Assembly: GCF_002776525.5 (NCBI RefSeq)
Contig: NC_045452.1
Coordinates: forward strand, 23,711,802 to 23,775,801
Length of the DNA: 64,000 nucleotides
Direction: 5' to 3'
Source: Piliocolobus tephrosceles
Taxonomy: Eukaryota > Chordata > Mammalia > Primates > Cercopithecidae
The notes below the pieces were generated by a model, which worked only from the letters and a program-made list of their open reading frames with translations, did no database searches and was not told where the DNA came from. Both the position numbers and the translations under genes were made by a program. Positions 1 through 11,347 of this stretch are shown piece by piece (position 1 is the stretch's first letter; each line of letters opens with the position of its first letter).

Positions 1-181
1 ACCCCATCTCTACTAAAAATACAAAAAATTAGATGGTCATGGAGGTAGGTGCCTGTAATCCCAGCTACTTGGGAGGCTGAGGCAGCAGAATTGCTTGAAC
101 CCGGGAGGCAAAGTGAGCCGAGACCGCACCATTGCACACCAGCCTGGGCAACAAGAGCGAAACTCTGTCTAAAAAAAAAAA
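1..181 (+). mobile_element. Alu, 3' part (cut by window start)
   Basis: Begins at ACCCCATCTCTACTAAAAATAC of the left monomer and runs to the A-tail; the 5' end is outside the window. Confidence 0.95.
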
Positions 182-204
182 GATAAGAGGAAGGGGCAGG
201 ACCT

Positions 205-340
205 AACATTTGTTACTGGCTCTGTGTGCATTTGTAGTTTTGTTAGAGCCTGCCAAACTGCTGTCCATAGTGGATGAACCAATTTACACTCCCACCAATG
301 TGTGGAAGGAGCCTGTTTCCTCACAGGTTCCAGGCACAGT
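205..340 (-). mobile_element. Old L1 fragment (antisense)
   Basis: GCCAAACTGCTGTCCATAGTGG and AATTTACACTCCCACCAATG resemble the antisense of old mammalian L1 3' sequence. Confidence 0.5.
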
Positions 341-677
341 CAAATTGAGACTCTTTATTCCCTTTATTCTGCCTCTTTGCTGTACTTTTGCCAATTTAGA
401 GCTCTCACCGTCCCTGTCCCCAACACTGCACACATACAGACCCTTCTGGTCCTGGCCTTCTGGCTCCTCACTCAGTTTTTCTCTGCTCAAGACCACGGAA
501 CAGTCAGTGGGTAAAGACCAACTTTCTAAGCGATCCCTTCCAATACCTCACATGTCCCCTTTACTTGCTCAGGCCCTTAGTGATTGGAGTTTTCTTACAC
601 TTCTGCTGCTCTGGGTTTTTTTTGGAGTGATCCTTCATCTGGTTTGCCTGCTTTCCTTACTTTTAAAATTGCTCCTT
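341..677. other. Unique intron 1 sequence
   Basis: No coding, RNA or repeat signal that I recognise. Confidence 0.6.
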
Positions 678-984
678 GGGCCGGGCGGGGTGGCTCAAGC
701 CTGTAATCCCAGCACTTTGGGAGGCCGAGACGGGTGGATCACGAGGTCAGGAGTTCAAGACCATCCTGGCTAACACGGTGAAACCCCGTCTCTACTAATA
801 AATACAAAAAGTTAGCTGGGCGAGGTGGCTGGCGCCTGTAGTCCCAGCTACTCGGGATGCTGAGGCAGGAGAATGGCGTCAACCCGGGAGGCGGAGCTTG
901 CAGTGAGCTGAGATCCAGGCACTGCACTCCAGCCCGGGCGACAGAGTGAGACTCCGTCTCAAAAAAAAAAAAAAAAAAAAAAAA
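678..984 (+). mobile_element. Full-length young AluY, Old World monkey type
   Basis: GGCTCAAGCCTG, GAGACGGG and GAGATCCAGGCACTGC point to the AluYR lineage; 24-nt A-tail; approximate target duplication AAATTgCTCCTT on the two sides. Confidence 0.93.
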
Positions 985-1011
985 GAAATTCTCCTTAAGA
1001 TATGTACAGCA

Positions 1012-1307
1012 GGCCGGGCACATTGGCTCATGCCTGTAATCCCAACACTTTGGGAGGCTGAGGCAGGCGGATCACTCGAGGTCAGGAGTTCGAGACCAGC
1101 CTGGCCAATATGGTGAAACCCCATTTCTACCAAAAATACAAAAATTAGCCAGGCATGGTGGCACATGCCTGTAATCTTAGCTGCTCGGAAGGCTGAGGCA
1201 TGCTTGAACCCCGGAGGTGGAGGTTGTAGAGAGCCAAGATCACACTACTGCACTCCAGCCTAGGCAACAGAGTAAGACTGTCTCACAAAGAAAAGAAAAG
1301 AGAAAAG
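1012..1307 (+). mobile_element. AluS-like element
   Basis: Starts GGCCGGGCACATTGG; slightly shortened in the right monomer; tail of AAAG repeats. It sits 27 nt after the preceding Alu. Confidence 0.92.
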
Positions 1308-1628
1308 ATGTATAGCAGTTCCTTATTTTCAGTCCTCTACTTTGGGGGACTTGGAAAATGGTTTCTTGTTTTATGCCGTTTTACTAAAACTCTCTCCTTG
1401 TCTGAGTTCTCTTTCATGTAGTTTCAGAGTGGGTAGTCCTTGCTGCCCCAAAATTTCAGTGCATCCTCATGTAAAAATTATTTGGGGCTTTCCATCACTA
1501 TAAATAGAGGTGTTCTGGAAGTTGCTTCCTTTCACTGTAGTTCTCTTAAGACCACTTTTCACCAAAATCTGCAGATATTTTAGGAAATGCCCTTTTGTTA
1601 TAAATAGTCTAATTTCTCACAATACTTT
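1308..1628. other. Unique intron 1 sequence
   Basis: AT-rich; nothing recognised. Confidence 0.6.
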
Positions 1629-1947
1629 GATTCGACTTTTTTTTTTTTTTTTTTTTTTTGATGCAGAGTCTAGCTCTGTCCCCGAGGCTGGAGTGCATTG
1701 ATGTGATCATGACATATCACAGCCTTAAACTCCTAGGCTCCAGTGATCTTCTTGCCTTAGCCTCGTAAGTAGCTGAGACTGCAGGCACATGCCACCAAGC
1801 CTGGCTACTTTTTTTTTGTATTTTTTGTAGACACGGGGTCTTGCTGTGTTACCCAAGCTGGTCTTGAACTCCTGGACTTAAGTGATCCTCCCACCTTGGC
1901 CTCCCAAAGTGGTAGGATTACAGGCATGAGCCACTGCACCTGGTCCC
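1629..1947 (-). mobile_element. Old AluJ-like element
   Basis: Poly-T start, GAGTCTAGCTCTGTC, CAGCCTTAAACTCCTAGGCTCC, and GTGATCCTCCCACCTTGGCC; divergence and the CAGCCTTAAACTCC variant indicate an AluJ. Confidence 0.92.
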
Positions 1948-2090
1948 TTGATTGGCATTTTTAAAAATCAGTCTTAGTAGTTTTTCTGAGTTAGTTGGGT
2001 GGACTTTCTGATTTTTTCTTGGACAGAGCTGGACCTTAGCTTGTGATAATTGTTTTCTATTGTGTTTAATTCTTCCTACGTGCACATATG

Positions 2091-2614
2091 GTCAAGCACC
2101 ACTTAACAATATTTTGATTAATGGTGGACCACATATTTGATAGTAGTCCCATAAGATTATAATGGAGCAGCCAGGCACAGTGGCTCATGCCTGTAATCCG
2201 AGCACTTTGGGAGGCCGAGGCAAGTGGATCACCTGAGGTCAGGAGTTCGAGACCAGCCTGGCCAACATGATGAAACCCCATCTCTACTAAAAATACAAAA
2301 ATTACCCGGGTGTAGTGGTGAGTGCCTGTAATCCCAGCTACTCGGGAGGCTGAGGCAGGAGAGGCTGAGGCAAGAGAATTGCTTGAACCTGGGAGGCAGA
2401 GGTTGCAGTGAGCTGAGATTGCATCACTGCACTGCAGCCTGAGTGACGAGTGAAACTCCATCTCAAAAAAAAAAAAAAAAAAAAAAAGATTATAATAGAG
2501 CTATTGCCATACCATCTAGGTGTGTGTAAGTATACTCTGCTATGTTTGCCCAATGATGCAGTTGCCTAATCACACATTTCTCAGAATGAATCCTGTTGTC
2601 AAGTGACACATGAC
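2091..2614. mobile_element. Old DNA-transposon-like element split by an Alu
   Basis: The outer parts 2091-2167 and 2488-2614 form one short element with imperfect terminal inverted repeats (GTCAAGCACCACTTAACAA and the complement of TTGTCAAGTGACACATGAC, 14 of 19 matching). Internal CCCATAAGATTATAAT is typical of old non-autonomous DNA transposons. I do not name the family. Confidence 0.6.
2168..2487 (+). mobile_element. AluS-like element inserted in a DNA transposon
   Basis: Full length with 23-nt A-tail. Target duplication AGATTATAATGGAGC before and AGATTATAATAGAGC after. A duplicated GAGGCTGAGGCA lies in the left arm of the right monomer. Confidence 0.95.
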
Positions 2615-2881
2615 TTTATTTGATAATGAATACAAGGTCATTTCATCTTTATCCCACATAGATACATTGAGATGCATTGATGTTCTCTAAGTGAACGTGA
2701 CTCATCCTGTTCTTTAATAGTTATTGACTGTTTCCGTAGTCACCTCTACTTTTTGATCATTCACCAGGTTTTGAAATCACTGTGTAGGCAGCACCCACTA
2801 TGCAGTTCAGAACTTTATGTAGGCCTATTTTGTACTGGGCTCCAGGTTCAGTGTTGGCAAATAAACAAAGTCCTTGTTCTC

Positions 2882-3195
2882 GGCCGGGCGCGGTGGCTCA
2901 AGCCTGTAATCCCAGCACTTTGGGAGGCCGAGACGGGCGGATCACGAGGTCAGGAGATCAAGACCATCCTGCCTAACACAGTGAAACCCTGTCTCTACTA
3001 AAAAAAAAAAATACAAAAAACTAGCCGGGCGATGTGGCAGGCACCTGTAGTCCCAGCTACCCGGGAGGCTGAGGCAGGAGAATGGCGTAAACCCAGGAGG
3101 CAGAGCTTGCAGTGAGCTGAGATCCGGCCACTGCACTCTAGCCTGGGCGACAGAGCGAGACTCCGTCTCAGGAAAAAAAAAAAAAAAAAAAAAAA
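2882..3195 (+). mobile_element. Young AluYR-type element
   Basis: GATCCGGCCACTGCACTC and GGCGTAAACCCAGG. Perfect 15-bp target duplication AAAGTCCTTGTTCTC at 2867-2881 and 3196-3210. Confidence 0.96.
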
Positions 3196-3229
3196 AAAGT
3201 CCTTGTTCTCACAGAATGTGTATGGCCCT

Positions 3230-3425
3230 GGGTGCCAGGCACCGTTCCATGCCTTAACCTACATTCATCTCATATTGTATGTTTTTTCGTGTAGTCTTTT
3301 CTTCAATTCTATGGTATGCTACAGGTGAAGAAACTGAGGCCTAGATCACATAGCTTGTAAGTGATGGAATAGTGACCTAAATCCAAACATGTGCAACTCC
3401 AAAACCCATGTATTTTTCCTCTACT
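3230..3425 (-). mobile_element. MIR SINE (antisense)
   Basis: GTGCCAGGCACCGTTCCATGCC and GGTGAAGAAACTGAGGCC are the antisense MIR core and 5' segment. Confidence 0.75.
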
Positions 3426-3527
3426 CCATGCCCTATCTAATGTAAGCAGGCTTCTAAGTTGCAAATACCACGTGGTGTGGTATGCTTTGAAGCTATTCAT
3501 TCAACATGTGTTTATCAAGAAGTGTCT

Positions 3528-3830
3528 GGCCAGGCGCAGTAGCTCACACCTGTAATCCTAGCACTTTGGGAGGCCAAGGTGAGAGGATCCCTTGAGCCCA
3601 GGAGTTTGAGACTAGCCTGGCAACATACCTAGACAACATAGTGAGACCCCATATCTATTTAAAAAAATTCAAAAATTAGCCAGGCTTGGTGGCACTGGCC
3701 TGTAGTCCCAATTACTTAGGAGGCTGAGGTGGGAGGATCACTTGTGCCTAGGAGGCTGAAGATACAGTGAGTCAAGATCACACCACTGCACTTCAGCCTC
3801 GGCAACAGAGTGAGACCTTGTCTCAAAAAA
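3528..3830 (+). mobile_element. AluJ/S-like element
   Basis: Starts GGCCAGGCGCAGTAGCTCAC; many changes; tail passes into a TG/TA microsatellite. Confidence 0.92.
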
Positions 3831-3905
3831 ATATATATATGTGTGTGTGGGTGTATGTACACATGTACACCCACACACACATATATATGTGTATGTATAT
3901 ATATT
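3831..3905. repeat. TA/TG microsatellite forming a perfect hairpin
   Basis: The arm at 3833-3855 is the exact reverse complement of 3866-3888 (23 bp) around a 10-nt loop. It grew from the Alu A-tail. Confidence 0.9.
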
Positions 3906-4742
3906 TTTTAAATTAAAAAAAATGCTCTATGCTGGGCACTTAAAGTGACTTCCCCTGGGTCCCAGGGTACTTTCTGAGCCTTAATTTCCTCTGTAAGACG
4001 GGGGTTGGGTACCTTAGCTCACTTAGTTCTTGCAGCACCTATGATGTAGCTAAGGTACAAAAAAGGAAGAGGACAGGACCTAACATCTTTTGGCTCTATT
4101 TAAAAATGAATGAGGAACTGAATGAACGTCAGTTTACATGTTGATGTAGGACTAGGGGACCTTTTTTTAGAATATGTTTGGAAATGTTTATTTTTTCCTT
4201 TTGAAATGGCTTTTGTAGGTGTGGTGGTGGGACACAGAGGAGCAGTCAGAGTGTGGTGCAAATGACCACAAAGTCAAGGGTTCAACTTTGTTGACATGAT
4301 GGAATTTTTTAGAGTAGCAGAATCCCAGAGCCTATGCCTTAAGGTAAGGCTCCCTGGGGAACTTTGTTTAGAAATTAATCCTAAACTATCGAAGGGCTTG
4401 CAAACTAGAAAATTTCTGCATATCTCAGGCCTTGAGAATTGCTAATGAATATTGTCTAAATGTCCCTTACAAGCTTGCTCCTCCACCTGGCCCTGTGGAA
4501 CAGGTCTGTTGGGTTCAGGATCTGGTTTGGAACGGTGATGAAATTTCGAGCTGCTGAACCAGATGTGGAACTGCTTTGCTAACCTGATGTCTGCCCAGTT
4601 TAAGCCCTCTGCATCCCACAGCTGTGAAAGGAAATCATGTTTCTTCCCAAGTGCTAACATTCCTGTGAGGCCTTATACTTTACTCAAGTCCTCCTGATAC
4701 ATTTGTCTTCCTAATAAGTGGTGTAAGATCGAGGCTTGATTT
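3906..4742. other. Unique intron 1 sequence
   Basis: No exon, RNA or repeat recognised. Confidence 0.55.
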
Positions 4743-5037
4743 CCACCCCCACCACTCCCCACAAGACAGAGTCTTGCTCTGTTGCCCAGGCTAGGGTGCA
4801 GTGGTGCGATATCAGCTCACTGCAACCTCCTCCTCCTGGGTTCAAGCGATTCTCCTGTTTCCTGTAATCCCAAGTAGCTGGGATTACAGGTGCGTGCCAC
4901 TACCCAGGCTAATTTTTGTATTTTTAGTAAAGACAGGGGTTCAACATGTTGGCCATGCTGGTCTTGAACTCCTGACCTCGTGATCCACCCACCTTGGCCT
5001 CCCAAAGTGCTGGAATTACAGGTGTGAGCCACTGCCA
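4743..5037 (-). mobile_element. AluS-like element
   Basis: GACAGAGTCTTGCTCTGTTGCCC after an A/C-rich altered tail; target duplication AGGCTTGATTT at 4732-4742 and 5038-5048. Confidence 0.93.
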
Positions 5038-5048
5038 AGGCTTGATTT

Positions 5049-6419
5049 TTATGCCTATTTTCCATGGACATAGATGAAGGCACTGAGACAGAGAAATTAG
5101 ATGATTTGCCAATGCTTCCTATGCTGATGAAGTGGAATGAACTTGGATTTTCTGATGTGGGATTCCATGTTCTTCGCTGTCCTATGAAAATGAGGTGGAA
5201 GATGCCCTGATTCAGGAAGCCTGTCTGTCTAGAAGCCCCTTCTCTGGTCAAAAGTTGTTTTTAAATCCTTGCTGCATTTCAGCATGAATGAGTATCCACT
5301 GTATTCACAGCACAGTGGTAGACGGTGTTAGAGAGGAATGAAATGGCCTCTGCTTTCAGGGAACTAATATGTAAACATACAGTCATAATACATGGGAAAA
5401 TACAACAGAGGCTGTAACAGAGGAACAACTCGAAATCTTTGGAGCACTGAGGAAGGGAATTAGAATGATCTTCACAAGGACTTTAGCATTTAGGCCAAGT
5501 TGTGAAGGGTGAGTAAATAGGATTTTAAAAGGTAAAGGAGTGGGCATGGTGTTGATTTAGATAGAATTAGACAAAGTTGGGAATAATTTGGCATGCTCTA
5601 GGAATATGTGTCAGAGTACTGCATAGGACAGAGTTTCTCAAACTTGAATGTGTCTATGAACTCCCAGGGTATACCCCCAAGGATCTGAATCTGGAAGGTC
5701 TGGGATGTTGTCCAACAGGAACACCTAACTAGTGGAAGGGGTGGGATCAGAGAAGCCTTCTCAGGGATAAGCTGAGGCCTTAAAGGGGTGGAAGGAGAGA
5801 ACAGCTGTGTTCCAGGCTGAGTGAACAGCCATTTTGAGGGGCTTGACCAGTACTGGTGCTCGAGTGTCTGGGTTTTGTGTAGACCACACTCTTGATAACT
5901 GTGTTGTTATCTTCCTCAAACAGGGTTTTGGTCAGGTGCCTCCTCGCTTCAGTGTGTTCTTTATAAGTCGGGATTCTTGGTGATAAGCGGCAAAAACCAC
6001 TTCTATCTAGCTTGAACAGAAAAGGATTTGTTAGAAGGGTGGTGCATGGAGTGACTAAAAAAGCTGGAGAGTCAATTTGGAAAATGGGCCAGAACCAAGG
6101 AGGCTCCTGCTTAGTACTCGTCTGTACTCGTCTGCCTTCGTGATCTGTATATTGTCTCTACTTTCCTGGGTCATTCCCTCAAGGGTCGCACTCCTCGTGG
6201 GAGCATGCACAAATCAGAGCTGACTGGCAGGAAACCTTCCCTCACATGAGGACTGCCCAATGGGGATTCTCTAAAGGAAGATCAGGGTGCTAGTGGGAGG
6301 GTCGGGTCTGAGGATGGACAAATGGAACAGAAGTGGCAAATGCCCACCATGTATTCTGTGTCTCTCCTTGCCTCTGAAATAAAAGCAGTTTCTGTAGCCA
6401 AATGTATATGGTAGCATTA
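5049..6419. other. Alu-free intron 1 stretch
   Basis: Mostly unique. 5265-5420 resembles an L2 3' end (AGCATGAATGAGTATCCACTG, CAGGGAACTAATATG). 5625-5710 resembles a MER5-type hAT fragment (GAGTTTCTCAAACTTGAATG). No exon is seen. Confidence 0.45.
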
Positions 6420-6700
6420 AGTCAGGCCTTTCACAATTTCACTATAGGCAGCTCCATCTCTCCATTCTGCACTGTGCCCTCTACTTCAGCAGCTTACAGG
6501 ACATTTCCTGATGCTGTGGTTTGCTCAAACGATTTCCTTTGCCTGGAATACCCTTCCCTCTCTCTAATTTATAAACCCTTTTCATCCTTTAAGCTCGGTT
6601 TTCACTGCCTGCCAGGATGGATCAGTCCTTTCTCTACTCTCTGATAGCGCTTTCTTTGTGAGGCACTTGTCTGTTCTTGCCCTTATGGCAGTTTATGGAG
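6420..6700 (+). mobile_element. L2 fragment
   Basis: CCTTTGCCTGGAATACCCTTCC and TCATCCTTTAAGCTCGGTTTTCACTGCC match the common L2 3' region. Confidence 0.65.
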
Positions 6701-6864
6701 TTGGTTAGGTTTCTCTGTCTTCTCTGTGAGCATGGGAGGTGGGAAGAAAACCAATACTTTTCAGTCTTTGCTCTGTGCAGAGTTCCACACAAGGCACATA
6801 GGATCCTCCAGCTCCCAGCCCAGAGTACATGGCATATGCAAATTTGAGTGGATGTTTGCATTTT

Positions 6865-7169
6865 TTGTTTGTTTGTTTGTTTGTTTTGAGACGGAGTCTT
6901 GCTCTGTAGCCCAGGCTGGAGTGCAGTGGTGCAATCTCGGCTCACTGCAACCTCCGCCTCCTGGGTTCGCACCATTCTCCTGCCTCCACCTCCTGAGTAC
7001 GTGGGACTATAGGCGCTTGCCACTATGCCCGGCTAATTTTTTGTATTCTTTAGTAGAGACAGGGTTTCACTGTGTTAGCCAGGATGGTCTTGATCTCCTG
7101 ACCTCGTAATCCACCCGCCTCAGCCTCCTAAAGTGCTAGGATTACAGGTGTGAGCCACCGTGCCTGGCC
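6865..7169 (-). mobile_element. AluY-like element
   Basis: Tail of TTTG repeats; target duplication GGATGTTTGCATTT at 6851-6864 and 7170-7183. Confidence 0.95.
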
Positions 7170-7183
7170 GGATGTTTGCATTT

Positions 7184-7734
7184 GTTTGCACGCCTGGCCG
7201 TGGTTTGATAACCTGCTTTGCGAGTATTCTTTTTCTCCTTAGTTTTAGGGAGATTTGGGGGCATGGTAATGAATGGAAGGGTAAGATGGTGGGATGTTGG
7301 GGTCTTTCATTTTTGCCTGAATGGTTTAAGGACTGAAAAAGGTTGAGATCTCTTGCTTTGTAGACTCTGCCCCCAGGAGGAGGACAGTTCAGGTGAAGTG
7401 ACTTGTGCCTGATTTTTTGGCAGTGGGTCACCTGTTGTGAAATGTGAGGGCCTCCTTTTGCAGATCAGGGTCATGCAGGATCAGTTCCTTGGAGTCTCAC
7501 TCTGCATCTCGCTCAATTTTGTAGTCTCCTGCTAAAAGAGAGTGAAAGAGGGAACAGTGTCATGCCAGGGCGGCAGCAGGTGAAGAGCTGGGAAATACAG
7601 GAAAGACCTGGGATGACACATCCTTCTCTCTCTGAGCTTGGGGCATTCACTCTACTCATTTGTGAATGAAGCACGTACTGAGCACCTGTCCAATGCCAGG
7701 CTCTCTTTGGTGATACTGTATGATAATAGAACCA
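7184..7734. other. Unique intron 1 sequence
   Basis: Nothing recognised. Confidence 0.55.
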
Positions 7735-7985
7735 TAGCATCTGCATTATGTGGTAGCTAAAAGCTTGACTTTAAATCCCAACTCCACCACCTGCTGACTG
7801 GGTGACATTAGATAAGTTACTTGGCCTCTGAATGCCTCATTGTCCTTACCTGTAAAATGGAGAAGATAATGGCATCTACCTCAAAGTGTCATTGAGATTA
7901 AATGAAATTTATGTAAAGTGTTTAATATAATTGCTGACACATAGTAAAAGCCCAGTAAATGTTAATTTCTGTACTATGTTTTATT
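7735..7985 (+). mobile_element. Near-complete MIR SINE
   Basis: TGTGGTAGCTAAAAGC, ACTGGGTGACATTAGATAAG, TACCTGTAAAATGGAGAAGA and AGCCCAGTAAATGTTAATT follow the MIR consensus from the tRNA-like head to the 3' end. Confidence 0.92.
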
Positions 7986-8464
7986 ATTACTACTAATTTG
8001 CTCAATTTTTCTTTTTGATTGTTGTTCTCAAAGTCTGTTTATAAGAGCAGGCATTTAAAAATAATAAATGGGATAAGAGAGACAGCCTTTCAAACATTGG
8101 ATGACAAGAATCTGATGTCTCTATTTTAGCATTAGGCAAGGCCTGGAGTCCCTGGCTGCAGCAGAGGGTGGGGTTCTTGCATGGGTGGGGACTCTGGTGG
8201 ATTGCCTCATTGTAGAGCCTAACCGCTGGGAGGTGGGGCAACCCCAGTGAGAAACTCCTAGGAGGAAGCACCTCCCTGTGGTGCTTGGGGCAACTTCTGC
8301 AGCAGGGCTGCAGCCCTGTGAAAAGAGCACAGGGCTTAGAGGAGGGAATAAGTCTCCTCTCTCTGTCTGCTACTCACTCCCCCACCTACCTGAGATGGTG
8401 TGCAGGTCACCCCCTCTTTGGACTTGGACTTTTCTTCCTGTGTAGAAACCACGACCAACACCGC
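7986..8464. other. Unique intron 1 sequence
   Basis: Nothing recognised. Confidence 0.5.
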
Positions 8465-8610
8465 TTTTCAAGCACTTAGTGTCAGGCACTATCTGTCCCA
8501 GGTGATTTACATACGTTAACTCACTTAAAACAGTGCTTGAAACGGCTACTTCACAGGATGATTTTGAAGATTATTTAACACAGTGTGTGAAAGTAAAGGT
8601 GTTAAAAGGA
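8465..8610 (-). mobile_element. MIR fragment (antisense)
   Basis: GTCAGGCACTATCTGTCCC and TACATACGTTAACTCACTTAA resemble antisense MIR. Confidence 0.6.
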
Positions 8611-8839
8611 AAAATGAGGGAGCCACAGTGTTAATGAAGTAATTTTCCAGTAAAAAAAAAAAAAAAAAAAACATGTTTAAACTTTGTGTATAAATATATA
8701 CATATACACACATACACTGAAGTAAATAGCACTGAAAAACAGCAACAACAGCTTTTTAAGCAACATTCCAGCAGGTTCCTCTCATACCATGTATCCCTTT
8801 CTATCTGAACACTTTGCATGCAGATGCAGTCCTGGCAGA

Positions 8840-9138
8840 TTATTTATTTATTTATTTTCATTTTTTGGAGATGGAGTTTCACTCTGTCGCCCAGGCTGGA
8901 GTGCAATGGCACGATCTCAGCTACTGCAACCTCCGCCTCCCAGATTCAAGCGATTCTCCTGCCTCAGCCTCCCAAGTAGCTGGGAAACAGGTGCTTGCTG
9001 CCATGCCCAGCTAATTTTTGTATTTTTTTCACCGTGTTAACAGGGCAGGCTGGTCTTGAACTCCTGACCTCAGGTGATCCTCCCGCCTCAGCCTCCCAAA
9101 GTGCTGGGATTACAGGTGTGAGCCACCGCTCCCGGCCT
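8840..9138 (-). mobile_element. AluS-like element with internal deletions
   Basis: TATT-repeat tail, then GGAGATGGAGTTTCACTCTGTCGCCC; about 25 nt missing after TTGTATTTTT; ends GCTCCCGGCC. Confidence 0.92.
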
Positions 9139-9473
9139 GACAGATGTTTTTGCAGAGGGTTTCTTACCATAACATGTGCCTCTTGAAGGCATTTATTTTT
9201 GTATCTGGCACTTAATAGGATCTCAGTTAATGTTTCTTGAATGCATGTCTTAAGGGATGTGTCTTTTATTAATTTATACTTTACTTAAAAAGAGGGAGCT
9301 TGTTCTAGAAAAGAACATCTTGTCAAGGCATATGGTCTCATTTGAAGAATAATTTAATAATTTGGATAGGAAGGTATGCTTGTAAAATATAGCCAGGCAA
9401 AAATATGTCTTCCCCATTCCCCTTGATGCGTCCATTACATACATGTTCACCCTGAGATTGAAATGAACATTGA
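9139..9473. other. Unique intron 1 sequence
   Basis: AT-rich; nothing recognised. Confidence 0.5.
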
Positions 9474-9486
9474 AAGTAATGAGATG

Positions 9487-9788
9487 GGCCGGGCGCAGTG
9501 GCTAAAGCCTGTAATCCCAGCACTTTGGGAGGTGGAGGCGGGTGGATCATGAGGTCAGGAGATCAAGACCACCCTGGCTAACATGGTGAAACCCCGTCTC
9601 TACTAAAAAAATCCAAACAATTAGCCGGGCATAGTGGCACATGTCTCTGTAGTCCCAGCTACTTGGGAGGCTGAGGCAGGAGAATCGCTTTAACCCGGGA
9701 GGTGGAGTTTGCACGAGCCAAGATCGCGCCACTGCACTCCAGCCTGGGCAACAGAGTGAGACTCGGTCTCAAAAAAAAAAAAAAAAAA
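9487..9788 (+). mobile_element. AluY-like, first of a tandem pair
   Basis: Full length. Flanked by AAAGTAATGAGATGG and a second copy (AGGTAACGAGATGG) that also precedes the next Alu. Confidence 0.95.
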
Positions 9789-9801
9789 GGTAACGAGATG
9801 G

Positions 9802-10091
9802 GGCCGGGCACCTTGGCTCATGCCTTGTAATCGCAGCACTTTGGGAGGCTGAGGCGGGTGGATCACGAGAGCAGGAGATCAAGACCATCCTGGCTAACGT
9901 GGTGAAATCCCGTCTCTACTAAAAATACCAAAAATTAGCCAGGTGTGATGATGGGTGCCTATAGTCCTAGCTACTCAGGAGGGTGAGGCATCACTTCAGA
10001 ACATGGGAGGTGGAGGTTGCAGTGAGCTGAGATGGCGCCACTGCACTCCAGCCTGGCGACAGAGCAAGACTCCCTCTCAAAACAAAAAAAA
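9802..10091 (+). mobile_element. AluY/S-like, second of a tandem pair
   Basis: Begins 13 nt after the previous A-tail. The target motif GTAAYGAGATG recurs a third time at its 3' end (10092-10102). Confidence 0.95.
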
Positions 10092-10241
10092 GTAATGAGA
10101 TGATTACAAGTACCCCTCCACAGAGCCCCAAATCTCCTTTTTTGTTACTCCAAGTCTGTCTTACATGTTGTGATGAGCATAAATGTAAAATCCAAGAAAT
10201 GTTTGTTTTGTAAAGGGAGAAAAGTGTGGGTAGAGGAGAGA

Positions 10242-10350
10242 CTCAGACAAACCTAAATATAGATATAAATTCAAATCTCAGTTCACCCACTTTGTAGCTT
10301 ATGTAGGGGGCTTTGGCAAATTATCTAATTTCTTTGAATCTTAGATTCCT
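10242..10350 (+). mobile_element. MIR, 5' part (continues 10704-10810)
   Basis: TATAAATTCAAATCTCAGTTC, CACTTTGTAGCTTATG, and after the inserted Alu TTTCCTCACTTTTAAAATATAATAATAA: one MIR split by an antisense Alu. Confidence 0.75.
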
Positions 10351-10375
10351 CACTTCTTTCTTTTCTTTCTTTCTT

Positions 10376-10426
10376 TTTCTGTTTTTGTTGTTGTTGTTGT
10401 TGTTGTTTGTTGTTTTTTGTTTTTTT
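10376..10426. repeat. (GTT)n microsatellite in an Alu tail
   Basis: TTTTTGTTGTTGTTGTTGTT and variants at the poly-T side of the following antisense Alu. Confidence 0.85.
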
Positions 10427-10703
10427 CCTTGACAGTCTCTGTCCCCTGGGCTGGAGTGCAGTAGTGACAACTTGGCTCACTGTAGCCTCTGCCTCCAGGG
10501 TTCAAGCGATCCTCCTGCCTCAGCCTCCCGAGTAGCTGGGATTACAGGTGCCCGCCACCATGCCCAGCTAATTTTTGTGTTTTTGGTAGAGATGGGATTT
10601 CACCATGTTGACCAGGCTGGTCTCTAACTCCTGACCTCAAGTGATCCGCCTGCCTTGGCCTCTCAAAGTGCTGGGATTACAGGCATGAGTCACCGGGCCC
10701 AGC
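10427..10703 (-). mobile_element. AluS-like element inside a MIR
   Basis: GACAGTCTCTGTCCCCTGGGC start; ends CACCGGGCCCAGCC; TTCCTCACTT appears on both sides. Confidence 0.93.
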
Positions 10704-10996
10704 CAGTTTCCTCACTTTTAAAATATAATAATAATATTGGTCTCAGGGTTGATATAATGTACTAAGTGGGTATCAGTGGTAGCTACTTTTATGTTGTCCT
10801 CATAAAGGACATGAATGAATTTAATTTCAGTAATATTACCTTCTGTACATTTAAATAAAATATAAATATGCTTTCTACCCAGAAAATAAGTTTATTAGCT
10901 TTGTCACTTTGTTGGTTTTGTTCTTAAATATCAATAGTGTAACCATTGGCTTTTATTCAAAGGTTTAAATGGAATCTAACTTGGGGATTCCCCCCA

Positions 10997-11293
10997 CCTT
11001 TTTTTTTTTTTTGAGACAGAGTCTTGCTCTGTCGCCCAGGCTGGAGTGCAGTGGCACAATCTTGGCTCATGCAAGCTCCGCCTCCCGGGTTCATGTCATT
11101 CTCCTGCCTCAGCCTCCCAAGTATCTGGGACTACAGGTGCCATCACCACGCCCGGTTAATTTTTTTGTATTTTTAGTAGAGATGGAGTTTCACCATGTTA
11201 GCCAGGATGGTCTCGATCTCCTGACCTCGTGATCCGCCCACCTCGGCCTCCCAAAGCGCAGGGATTACAGGCGTGAGCAACCGTGCCTGGCCA
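10997..11293 (-). mobile_element. AluY-like element
   Basis: Poly-T then GAGACAGAGTCTTGCTCTGTCGCCC; ends CGTGCCTGGCC. Confidence 0.93.
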
Positions 11294-11347
11294 ACCCTTT
11301 TTAGATTTGTGTTTAAAAAAAAGAAAAGCAAACTATGGAAAGTCGGC

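Noticed and set aside
210..773. 187-codon open frame at the window start
   Set aside because: Spans an old L1 fragment, unique intron and the beginning of an Alu; no domain, no splice support.
739..1166. Open frames encoding peptides such as LECSGTISAHCNLCLPGSS or VSQDGLDLLTS, here and at dozens of other places on both strands
   Set aside because: These are the translated antisense or sense of Alu elements and carry no gene signal.
3831..3905. CRISPR-like or regulatory repeat array
   Set aside because: It is a simple TA/TG microsatellite; CRISPR arrays do not occur in primate nuclear DNA.
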